Part shown: piece after piece, positions 23,991 to 34,699 of the stretch
Layout of the letters: each line of letters begins with the position of its first letter
How positions within the stretch are numbered: position 1 is the first letter of the stretch
DNA from: Raphanus sativus
Taxonomy: Eukaryota; Streptophyta; Magnoliopsida; Brassicales; Brassicaceae
Length of the DNA stretch: 64,000 nucleotides
Direction of reading: 5' to 3'
Assembly (NCBI RefSeq): GCF_000801105.2
Contig: NC_079516.1
Location: 11,160,001 to 11,224,000 of the forward strand
Translations under genes and position numbers: made by a program
Notes under the pieces: generated by a model
What the model was told of the DNA's origin: nothing
The model's input: the letters and a program-made list of their open reading frames with translations, nothing else
Database searches by the model: none

Positions 23991-24802
23991 GAACCAAATA
24001 TTTTTATTTTATTTTTAGAGTTTCCTTCCTTTCAACCAATGTATTACAAGTTTATTTGTATAAACGGTGGAAGCTTGTGCTTTCGGCCCTATGTAAAATA
24101 TCTAATATTTTGCCCTGAAAACAACAAATCTCTAGTATTTTAGTTCGCTTATGCTGGATTTTAGTGTGTTTGAGGTGAGAGATTCAATTATTTGAAGCCA
24201 CATTTTTATTTTACTTTTTTAGTTACTTAATATCAGGTTCAATATTTTGTTTTTGCTTCCAGCCTTCTATTTTTACGGCCGGGCCTGTCTTTGATCTCTC
24301 TGTAAACTAACAATATTTGATTGCTAAATTAGTAATGCAAATTTAAGCAATTCCCAGAAATGTTATGATTATAGTTCTCCATTTTGTTGCGTGATTGTTC
24401 CTATGCCATAACTAAATCTTATGTTTACACCAAAAAACAACTAAATGTTAAGTGACCTCGAAATATGTCAAATGCTAAATCAAAACATTAACTGTATCAA
24501 TACATCGTGTCTTTTCTTAATGCTATAGATAATTTTGTACACAGCTTTGTTTCTTGTCCCATGCGAAAGGTGTCAAAATGATATATTCACTCTGTTTCTT
24601 AAAAATATTACCTAACGTTTTCACGCAAATTAAAAAAGCGATTGCAATATATTAGTTTTTTTAATAATTATAACTATTCAAACAATAATGGTTGAAATAG
24701 ATACAAATATTTTTAAACCAATGTATTTGCAAATAAATAGTAAACTAAAAATATGTATAAATTGTACTGAAAACATAAAAAGACACTTTTTCTGAAACCC
24801 AA

Positions 24803-24895
24803 ACTGGAACTATTGAAATAAATCTTTCTCTCTCTGTTCTTCAGCTTTATTGCCTTCCCCTTCCGAATAACATGGTTAATATACCTTTCTAGAAT
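24803..24895 (-). pseudogene. Fragment of the AAA-ATPase gene in duplication unit B
   Basis: About 90 bp (GGAACTATTGAAATAAATCT to CCTTTCTAGAATT) match 21981-22070 inside the ATPase gene, with a few substitutions. It is the only part of the second ATPase copy left; the rest was deleted. Confidence 0.85.
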
Positions 24896-26261
24896 TGATT
24901 AAATATAGTACCGATATCGATCCGAAAATATAGTACCAAACCGGAACATAAATTGATTAAATATTCGAATTATTCAAAATTTTGTTATTTAGAAAACTAA
25001 ATCTAATCTGAACCGAAGTATTCGGGTACCTGAATTTATCTAAAAATAGATTTGTATACTTATATATATATTAATTATTTTTAGATTTAACGTATATAAA
25101 ATATCAAGAATGATACTTTTAAATTGGTTTAAAATACTTGAAAATATATATAGATAGTCAAAAATAAATATCTGAAATAGTTAAAGTATACTCAAATCAC
25201 TAAAAATACTTAAAATAATTATTGATTCCGTATCCAAAATTTTAAATCAAGCCATTGATATGTTAAGCTTAGGTATTCTGACATATGTTATTTAAATTTA
25301 TAGGTAATATATTATTTTATTTATATACTTTTAGAAATTTAAAATATATAGTGATTTAAAACTTTAAAAATAATTTAATTGGGTTATCCAAACCCGAACC
25401 AAACACACAAAGATCCGAATCAAACTCAAACAAAAATTTAGTAACATTCTAATAGGGCTGAAATCTTTGACCTCGAAAACCCGAAACGCAAACCGATCAG
25501 AACCGTATGGATATCCGAAAACCCATCTTTAGTCATTATTTTATATTGTATATTTTCAGCAGATAGTTCATCGTATTTTATACGTACCATCATATAAGTA
25601 ATTATATAATTAATAGTATTTTATATGTACCATCATATTAATAATTACATATATTATATTTTTAAAACTTAATATGAAATATAAAATTCATAATTTGAGT
25701 TAGTATTTTAAATTGGGCTTTGTATTGTATTTTTTTTATATATATTGACAATTTTTTTTATAATGGACTTAATGACTTAAGCTCATTACTTTTTTGCTTA
25801 ACACTACTAATTTTGTTTTCATACAACATTTTTTTTTAAAAAGACTACAATCCATGTTACCAAAGACTCTAAATTTTTTCAATAGGCCTATTCAAGTTTC
25901 CAAACACTCCGATTTTGTACTTCAACTTTAATAATATAGATACTGAAGCCTTAATCAACAACATCATATTCTTAACGTATGCGGTGACATAACTTGGAAA
26001 CAACGTAATGACGAGAATTATTTATATGAAAAAAGAACATAAGAAAAGCAAAAATCGAAAAGAGAGGGAAATTGCCGAGTTAAAAACTAAAAAGAACTAT
26101 TCTTTACACAAGTTGACATGTTTTCGGATAGAGAAAATACTGGAAAATTACAAGAATACTGCTTTATGAGTAGAGATGTGCGATGGATTTTAGTTCATAC
26201 GTATATATATATATAGTGTCAGCCCTAAAGACGAAAGCATCTATGAACTAAAAAATTATAA

Positions 26262-26330
26262 ACGGAGAATCCATAGCTAATTGAATAATAAAAAGTTACC
26301 AAAATTAATAAATGCAGAATCCATAGCTAA
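26262..26330. repeat. Short tandem repeat that supplies the empty site of the neighbouring Helitron
   Basis: GAATCCATAGCTAA occurs at 26267-26280 and again at 26317-26330. After the first copy comes TTGAATAATAAAAAGTTACC; after the second, the Helitron begins. The same TTGAATAATAAAAGGTTACC resumes at 32664 directly after the Helitron end. Confidence 0.9.
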
Positions 26331-28529
26331 TCTTATTATATAAAGTTTGGTTCTTCAAAGTTACTAATAAACATGATTGTGACATGTGTCAATAAATTTT
26401 TAAGATTGTGACATGTATCAAAAATATGATATAATTCTCTTTTGTTTATTATTTAATAGAGATTTAAAAAAGAAAAAGTCTTTTAAAAATGAAAGTTACT
26501 AAACGATTACTATTAAATAATTTTTATAATTACTTTTCTCTATTAGATAAAATTTAGAATTATTTCTTCAATATTATTTTTAGTATATATATTTTGAATA
26601 ATTATATATTATTTTACTATTACATAGTCTTTTAAAATTCTTTATTATAAAATATTTGATAGTAATTTCCTTTTTTAAAAAACTAAACAAAAATAATAAT
26701 TGCAAAAAGGTATTAGAAAGTTAACTCTTTTAAAAAAAAATTTATAATGTTTATTCTTAAACTCACTAAAGATAGATATTTATAAAAGATAAATTCAACT
26801 TTTTAAAAAAATGTTAAACAAACGAATTGTAAAATCCCACAATTTCAATTATTTAATAGAAAACATTGAGAAAAACTAACTTTATAGTAAATACTATTCC
26901 TTTTTAAAAGCCTAGTTAAAAGAAAATTGTAAAAGTACTCTTATTATTTTCTTATAAGTAACTAACTTTCCTTTCTAATAGATAATTGTATGTTAAAAAT
27001 TATAACCAAAAATAGCTACAAATATTTCACATCTATATTTAGGTTTAAGCTTCCACATATTATTTTTACAAAACACAATAGTATTTACATGAAAAGTATT
27101 ACCTGAGTATTTTCTTTTAATTTCTTGATACAACTCAACATTTTATTATCATTATTACATTTTATTATAACATAACTTTCAATTTTGATGTTGTTGTTTA
27201 CATTATATATTAAACAGATATTTTTCTATTAAAAATAAAATAGTTGCATAAAAATCATAAGGAAAAACTAATAAAATAATTAGTTTTCCCATTTTAAAAA
27301 GGTATAAATAAAAATGTAAAGGTAAAGTAATCTTATTTTTCTTATAATTAACTAAATTTATTTTTAATAATTCTTTGTTAAAAAATATAAAGCAAAAATA
27401 ACTTAAAACATTTCATCTGATATGATTGCGACATGTGTCAATTACTAAAAATTTAGATTTTGAATGTGTCAATCAAAACTGACATTATGTGAAAATAATT
27501 TTTTTCATAAAATCTTAAATAAAAGAGATTTCTAAAAAAAAATTATTTTCTAATCTTAACCAATTAAGATTTTTTTTTCTTTTTCTTTTACATCCTAACC
27601 GGAGAGAATTGTAAAATAATAATAGTAATTTTTAATTTAAAAATTTGATGATAAACATGATACTAACAACTATTTAATTAACAATACAAATTGAAAAAAA
27701 ACATTAGTGATATTGAAAAAAACGAATTTTGAAAATGCCATCTTTTAAAAATAATTAATATTAACTGGAAATAATTATTTGATAGAAATTTTGTTTTTAT
27801 AAATCCTAGATGAAATATAATTGTAAAATATTAAGTAATATTAATTTCCTTTTCTAAAATCCTAAAAGCTGTAAAAGAATATTTGAGAGTTTTTTTCCCT
27901 TTTTCTAAAATAAATCATAAACAAAAGAAATTGGGAAATTGCCAAAAATACCACTTTTCTTATACCACTTTTCAAAAATACACTAACCAACTTTACCATT
28001 AAATTTTAATGAGATGAAAGACTACTATACCCTCGTATACACAACATATTATCTTCTCTTCCCCTCTCCAAATCTCATCGTCATCGTCATATATTCCGGT
28101 GAAAAAGTTCGACGCCAACTCTCTCCGGTGACTAATTCCGGCGATATCAAAACGATCATGTGACGCTGAGTTGTACGGTGAGATCCAGCGAAGAAGATGC
28201 GGCGAGATCCGACGATGCTACAGCGAGATTTGGTGATGATGACGAGTTCCCGGCAAGATCTAACGACGTTGACGATTTCCGGCGAGATTAGACGACGCTC
28301 ATGATTTTTCTGACGAGCTCTCTGACGACTTTTCCAGCGAGCCTTTCGACGAACCTGAAAAACTTGACGAGATCCGACGAACTGACCAAGCTCTCTCACG
28401 ACGTCAACGAAGGTGACAAGATAATAGATGAGATTTTTGTTCTATTTTATTAATTTTATTTTGATTTCTCAGAATCGATGTGCGATGTGTTTCTGGGAAA
28501 AGAAAAGGAGTTTTTTTTCTGAAGAAAAT

Positions 28530-29850
28530 TTTCATCCTCAAATTTATAAAACCTTATAAATATAGCCATAACGAACATAGTGTTTATGCATTAACGATTT
28601 GATATATTTTGTTTTTAAAAGTGAGTGCTGATTCGTAGGAACAATATGTGATTGGCTTGCATTCAGATTTTGAAGATCGACGAGGTTGGTGAGTTGTTTG
28701 AAGAAGCAAGAGGAACTCTGAACAACAACGTGGTTTGTACGATCAAAGAATTACATATTTATAAAGCTTTATAAAAGTTGTAGAATTGTCTTCTTAATAT
28801 ATTATTATTCTTGTAGATGGAGCTCTTAGGGAGGACAAGCTGCTGATTCCACTTCCTTCATTTGTGATCTTGGTTCTTCTCACATTCTATTCTCCATCCA
28901 CAAGAGTTAAAGTACGTAGTAGTATTTATAAAACTAAACCTTGAAATGAGATTGTTTGATTCTGATCACAAGCATGGTCTCTGTACAGTCTACATAGAGG
29001 GTTGATGAAATATATCTCTTGTTGAAGGACGTGGCTCTTTCACCAGATTTGCCTTTTGTGTTGATTATCTTTTGGAGGGACTTTAGAAAAATTAACTTGT
29101 AAGACATTATAAATCAGTTTATAAACGTTTATAAATCATTTTTGAGTTTATTATACTCATTCTGCCTAACATTCCTCACAAGAATTCTCAAGTTCATCAG
29201 ATTTGCCTTTTTGTGTTGATTGTCTTTTGGAGGGACTTTAGAAAAATAACTTGTAAACCATTATAAATCAGTTTATAAACGTTTATAAATCATTATAAAT
29301 TGTTTTATAAACCTTTATAAACTATGATTAATGAATTTATATACTCATAGATAATTATATAAGGGTTTCTTCAAATCTTTATAAATGATTTTATAAATCC
29401 TTATAAATAACTTTAAATATTTTTATAAAACTAAAGAACACGTGCAGGCTTTGTAAAGAGATGATGATACGTGGTAGATTCTATAGCACATGCGGACAGC
29501 AAGCAAGGCTCCACCGCTTCAGACTCTTGTAAATGGTTTTACAAACCATTAAAAATATTTTTTAATTTCTTATCAATGATTCATAAATAATTATAAATAA
29601 TTTACAAAGATTTATAAGAAATTATAAACACTTATAAATATACTTATAGTTGTAAGGATTTGTAAATTCTTCTAAATGATTTGTTAACTCTTATAAATTA
29701 TATTATGAAGATTGTTAAACTCTAATAATATTTTTATAAACCCTTATATCATATAAGTTATATGTGGATTTATAAAATCTTATAAATTATTTGTAAATTC
29801 TTATAAACGATTTATAAAGTCTTATAAATGATTTTATAAACTCTTATTGG
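28530..29850. repeat. Dense cluster of TTATAAA-type motifs
   Basis: Variants such as CTTATAAAT, GTTTATAAAC, ATTATAAATC and TTTTATAAAC recur every 10-40 bp, about 40 or more in 1.3 kb, on a less regular background. The motif is nearly palindromic (TTTATAAA). The repeated phrase CATTATAAATCAGTTTATAA occurs near 29105 and 29260. Spacing is irregular, so this is a motif cluster rather than a simple satellite. Confidence 0.8.
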
Positions 29851-30231
29851 CATAAAAACATAGATTGGCACAGTTTAAAAAAGGCCAAATTGAAACAGAG
29901 GTCAACATTTTTTGGGCAACAGAACAAAGGTCAACATAAGAAAATAAAAACGTAATGAAAGCGGTGAGATGAGACACACGTCAAGGAGATAAGCCTTGTT
30001 TGGAACACGTCAATCAACACTTGTTTGCTTCTGAAGATACGGCGAGCTCCGACTTCCACAACTCCTTCAATCTCTTCTAAATTTTCAATCTTCAAACTTC
30101 AAATACTAATTAAAATTGATCTATAAACAATATAAAAGATGTGGGATCATTAAAACAATGTTCGTGCTTTCATAATCCCAAACCTTAATACTATGTTTGT
30201 TAATATTTTTAGTAATGGTCTAAACATAAAC

Positions 30232-30725
30232 ATCTCAACACTGCAAGTAATAAACACTACATGTCAACACTAGAAGTAATAGACACTACTACTCTATTGC
30301 TAAATCGTTCTTCTTTATAAAGACTTATAAATCGTCGAGTTGTACTTTTAACAATATCCAGAAATCCAGATTTATAATGAATTATAATTCTATAAAAAAA
30401 TGCAGTGTTCGCTATTCCAAAATCTTAATCTCAACACTGCAAGTAATATACACTACATCTCAACACTAGAAGTAATAGACACTACTTCTCTATTGCTAAA
30501 TCATTCTTCTTTATAAAGACTTATTAATCGTCGAGTTGTACTTTTAACAATATCCAGAAATCCAGATTTATAAGGGATTATAATTCTGTAAGAAATACAG
30601 TGTTCGCTATTCCAAAATCTTAATCTCAACACTGCAAGTAATAGACACTACATCTCAACACTAGAAGTAATATACACTACTCCTCTATTGCTAAATCGTT
30701 CTTATTTATAAAGACTTAATCTCAA
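30232..30725. repeat. 195-bp tandem repeat, about 2.5 copies
   Basis: Copies start at 30232, 30428 and 30623 with ATCTCAACACTGCAAGTAAT, and contain CAACACTAGAAGTAAT, TAGACACTAC, CTATTGCTAAATC, TTTATAAAGACTTA and TATCCAGAAATCCAG. The third copy breaks off near 30725. Copies differ by few substitutions. Confidence 0.9.
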
Positions 30726-31802
30726 CTTGAACTCCAAATCAACCTTGTTTGCCTTTTGGATAAAAGCAAATGTTTACTAACGTTCGTTGTTTCAGATTTC
30801 GTTCAGAAATACACAAAATCGAAAGGAGATATACGCATACCAGCTGGGAAACTTGAACAGGAGAAGGATTCGACATCTGATCCACGGTGTGTGAGAGAGG
30901 GATGAGATGACGATTACATGAGAGAGAGAATCCGTGTGTTAGCTCGTCGGAGATCTCAACGGAACGATGACGATGACTTTCGATGACGACGACTACGATG
31001 TTTCGATGACGACGACAACGACGAGGATTTTCGATGACGACGACGACGATGACGACGACGGATTCGAAGAAGAGAAACGATGGTCTCGACAGAGAGAAGA
31101 AAGTAGCGATAGAGAGATGTGATATGTTAGAGATAGGGTAGGGTTAATTTAGTATTTTTCACACTACTGAAAAGTGTATTTGTGAAAATGTCCCTAAAGT
31201 GGTGGTAAACTTGAATTGTGGTACTACACAAAGTGTAGTTATGAAATTTCCCCGAAGAAATTTGTATCATATTTCTAAGTCCTAACCAAAAGAGAATTGT
31301 AAAAAAAATATTTTATAATATTTAAAGAGAGTATGTGATGATGAACATAATATTAAAAATTCTTTAATTAACGAAAGAAGTGTAAAAGTGGTATTGATAC
31401 AAATTGTTAACAAAAGCAATTTTAAGATTATTTATTAATAACTAGAAATAATTATTTGATAGCAAATTTTTTTTCTGAAATTCTAAAGAGAATATAATTG
31501 TAATAGGTTATACGACAAATTTTCCTTTTCTAAAATCTAAAAATGTAAAAGAGTATTTAAAATTTTTATTTAATTTATTAATTTTAATTAAATAGGAGAT
31601 TTGTAAAATAATTTTTTTTCCTTTTTTAAAATCCTACCAAAATAAACTTTTTAAAACTTATTTAATAAATCATTAAGTTAGTACATAAGAACATGTATAA
31701 TATTGTCCTTGACTCGATTGGTGTATTTGACTTTGATTTCTTTTTACCTTTCATTCAATTTCTTATTTTGGGTTGTGTTGAGTTTAAACGTTTAGGTATA
31801 GT

Positions 31803-32413
31803 CTATGTTCTAAAACGCGGCTGCCTAACCGAATAGGCGGCCGACTAGGCGTTAGACGGAGAGGCACCGCCCCGATTTTGGTCAACTCGGCTCTATTAAT
31901 CGGAACCCCGATTAATCAATAAAAAACCGATTAGTCGCTTAAAAAGCGGACCAAAACCGACTTTTAACCAAAATTATTAAACTTTTGAGACATCAATGCG
32001 GGCCATAATACATGCCCAATTGTCTGAAAATAAAATTATACCTTCTCTATCTATTTATAGGAGACTTCAAGACTCCTTGTAGTCATCACTAGTCGATGTG
32101 GTACAAATGCAAATGTGTTTTAATTTTTTTTCTTTTAACTCGCGGCTATATAAATAAAAAGAAAATATGAGTCATCCTACAATCGAACCCCGCACCTGTT
32201 TCAACACCAATTACATCACAAACCACTGAACTATGGTGTTTCAACGTTATGTTTTCGCATGTTTTAATATATATACGTATATTTATAATTAAAAAATATA
32301 AAACTAATTCCCGCGTAGTTTCTGCGTATACCCCGATTAATCTCCGATTTTTTGATAACTCGCTAGGCCCGAGGTTGCCGCCCGACTAGCGCCTCGCGTA
32401 GTTTTGAACAAGG
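31803..32413. mobile_element. hAT-like MITE nested in the Helitron
   Basis: The left end CTATGTTCTAAAACG and the complement of the right end (CCTTGTTCAAAACTACG) are related, and an exact 8-bp duplication GGTATAGT flanks it at 31795-31802 and 32414-32421. An 8-bp duplication is the hAT signature. Subterminal parts are GC-rich and share CCGATTAATC and GGCGGC/CCGACTAG(G)CG motifs in inverted order. A tRNA-B-box-like TCGAACCCCGCACC lies near 32182. Length 611 bp; no coding capacity. Confidence 0.7.
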
Positions 32414-32663
32414 GGTATAGTATATTCTTTAATCCTAATTGCAAAATTTACAACATTGATCTATGAACAATGATTATAAAATACAGATATTAACTTGAAC
32501 TTATGTGTGAAAAAAGTTTTTAATTATAAAATAAATCTCACACAACATATGCAGAAAAATCATAAAACTATAATAAAATGATTTTTATTATGTTTTTATT
32601 AAACTAAAACATCAAACAAAACATCAAACAAAACCCGTTGCAACGCAACGGGCTCATATCTAG

Positions 32664-34690
32664 TTGAATAATAAAAGGTTACCAAAATCAATAAACAAAT
32701 AAATACATAATCAAACATGCATTTATACCATCTCCAATGTATTTTGTTATTTTCACCTCTAAAATAGAGGAACTCTATAATACATATGAAATATGCTCTA
32801 ATGTATTTCTCTAAAATATGAATATCTAAATATAGAGTGAAAATAGAGGAATTCTATTTCTTTCTCTATAAATAGAGGAAAAATAGATATCTCTATTATA
32901 GAGGAAGAAATTGAAGTGTGTTGAAGCAATTTCAATTCTAAATAATATTATAGATGTGAAAATAGCAATGAGTTAGAAATGCTCTTAGAACTCTCACAAG
33001 ATAAAAATAACTATATATATGACAGAAATCACATATATAGTAAATATATTCTTATTTAACAAAGTTAAAACTTAGGTATGCACTGTCTTATCTGTACAGA
33101 ATTTTAAGTTTAGGAAAAAATTGAAACTACCATTTTCATATTTTAAAAACACATTCCCTTACTAATATTAAGAATATTGGTGAACAACTTGTAGAAAATT
33201 ACCTATATTTTTCAAAATGAATTGAAATTGACAATATAATAAAATTAATTTCACGGTTAGTAAACTTTTTTAAAATTCTTATAAAATATCTTTAATGTGA
33301 TAAAATAGGTTTATATGAACCCTAATTAAAACTCCCAAAATATAGAGAAACAACTATCAGCAACTTCTATAGTAGCCAGTAGTCAATTATGGTTGCTAAG
33401 AGCTTCTTGTAGATTTTCTGCTTTTTTGGGTTAGTTTCATTCCGAGGTCTATTAGAGGAATGATTTTTGGTAATTGTTTCATTTTATTTCTTGTCTTTAG
33501 CTTTTTCATTTTGTGCTTTTAGTCACCTCATTTTACACTCTTAAATTTTTTACTATGGCTACTCTTAGGATGTTTCTCGTTTTTCTTCCCTACAGACAGC
33601 GGCAAAATGTGGATTCTAAAAACCACACTAATTCTTTGTTAGTGATTGTTTGTAAAGACTTGGGAAGAAAATAACGAAGACCACGATATCTTCAGAATAC
33701 AACGATGTAATCCAGGACAAAAATGGACTTTATTAATAAGATATGATTCAAGTACAATGATGGTTACAATGAATGAGGTGGAACAAAAACTAGAATCTAA
33801 AGAGAAAGTGTATAGATAATGAGATTGAGGCCAAGTGTGTAATGTGTCTAGGGTTAGAATGCATGTCCCCTTCTTCTCTCTTATCCCCTTCTTTTATACT
33901 CCTCCTCTGTTAGTTGTTACCGCAATATCCTCCTTTGTTTGTTATTGGCTCTGACATCTCCGGTTTGTTCCTTTAGACATGTCAAGTGAATATTTTCTAC
34001 CTCAACCTTCTTATCCTCGAACGAGCTCCGATCTCTCTCTTCTAGTGTGATATCAGCATCATGTCCTGATGACTAACGATGAGGTCAAAAACATATGTAA
34101 AGATAGCTTGATATGTTATGTTATTGGGCCTTAATTGAGCCATTCTCTTGTCTTGTCGGGATTTGGTTCCAATGATACCGTGGCCCCTAAGCTCTTCCGA
34201 AGCGCCTTCAAAACTGGTGTAAAAACTTGTGATATACGGATACATATAGAGAAACAGTTTTGAAAGAACAAAGAGTCTTGGGCAATCCAATTCGACAACG
34301 AGTTATGTACCACAGAAATAGGAGACATGACGATTCAACTATTCCCAAAAGCTTAAATCTTTGTCTCATCTACTTACAAATTTTGATGCTCCGGTCTCCG
34401 ACAGAACTCCGGTGATGTACCCCCTTAACCGACTTATTGAACGTTTTCTTGTGGTTTACATACTCAATATCATACCATCAGTTTCCATTAAAAATCACAT
34501 CTCATTCACTCTTCTCTTTTAAAAAAAAGCCCAAAGTATGATCACTTAAAACTTTCATGTGCCTCTATTTTTCCAGCTTTAACCACTCAAACCTTCACAA
34601 ACTTGATCCTCGCTCAACACTGTATCTCTTTCTAGGATATCCATCTCTTCATACATGATATATCAGCCTTGATCTCAAAACAAGGAAAAA
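32664..34690. other. Intergenic repeat-like region
   Basis: At 32735-32995 an AT-rich block with ACCATCTCCAATGTAT at one end and AATGCTCTTAG at the other, and internal ATAGAGGAA repeats in both orientations, looks like an old MITE. 33360-33640 is T-rich. 33640-34500 is less AT-rich and may be a retroelement LTR or leader (no second copy seen). A minus-strand frame at about 34131-34330 (MSPISVVHNSLSNWIAQD) resembles nothing I can name. Confidence 0.4.
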
Positions 34691-34699
34691 TTATCATCT

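Larger units (their letters stand above)
23108..24980. repeat. Tandem duplication, unit B (RCI2-like gene, ATPase mostly deleted)
   Basis: Near-identical to unit A through the RCI2-like gene and 3' flank. The 150-bp block at 20380-20530 of A is absent. At about 24805 the match jumps to a 90-bp fragment of the ATPase gene and at about 24896 to the Helitron part, so roughly 2.1 kb of A sequence is missing. A short T-rich insertion (about 23298-23320) interrupts the MITE half. Confidence 0.8.
22715..25940 (-). mobile_element. Minus-strand Helitron split by the tandem duplication
   Basis: Left end on the plus strand: A then CTAGATTTGATCCGTGATTC and GAAAGCGCGGG, i.e. a Helitron 3' hairpin and CTAG in reverse. 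Right end: CTTTAATAATATAGA followed by T, the reverse of a TCTATATTATTAAAG 5' start. Between them lies unit B of the tandem duplication (23108 to about 24980). The simplest reading is a Helitron of roughly 1.35 kb that was cut when a unit reaching into it was duplicated. The interior (25000-25900) is non-coding, with the GAACCGAA/CGGGTA-type segments common in these elements. Confidence 0.6.
27933..31253. mobile_element. MULE-like element nested in the Helitron, dense in TTATAAA motifs
   Basis: The left end GGGAAATTGCCAAAAATACC and the complement of the right end (GGGAAATTTCATAACTACAC) begin imperfect inverted repeats of over 100 bp that share TACCAC and AATACAC blocks. Flanks are a 9-bp duplication with one mismatch: AAAGAAATT (27924-27932) and GAAGAAATT (31254-31262). 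Inside: GAC/GATGAC-rich subterminal segments at both ends, dozens of TTATAAA/TTTATAA motifs at 28530-29850, and a 195-bp tandem repeat at 30232-30725. Short exon-like pieces occur near 28670-28735 and 28815-28910 but no transposase or known gene is recognised. Possibly a non-autonomous VANDAL-like element. Confidence 0.75.
26331..32663 (+). mobile_element. Complete Helitron, 6.3 kb, with nested insertions
   Basis: It starts TCTTATTATATAAAGTTTGG after A, and ends with hairpin CCCGTTGCAACGCAACGGG, then CTCATATCTAG, before T. The boundary is confirmed by a paralogous empty site next to it: CCATAGCTAA|TTGAATAAT is uninterrupted at 26271-26290. No Rep/helicase gene is present, so it is non-autonomous. 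It contains a MULE-like element (27933-31253) and a hAT-like MITE (31803-32413); without them it is about 2.4 kb. The remainder (26331-27932, 31263-31794, 32422-32663) is AT-rich and non-coding, with internal repeats such as GTGACATGTGTCAA at about 26380 and 27430. Confidence 0.9.

Noticed and set aside
28049..28399. Minus-strand open frame of 116 codons, Arg/Ser-rich
   Set aside because: Product of the GTC/GAC-rich repeats in the subterminal region of the MULE-like element; no recognisable domain.
30950..31085. Asp-rich coding exon (GATGAC repeats)
   Set aside because: Simple triplet repeat inside a transposon, mirrored at the other end; no flanking exon structure.
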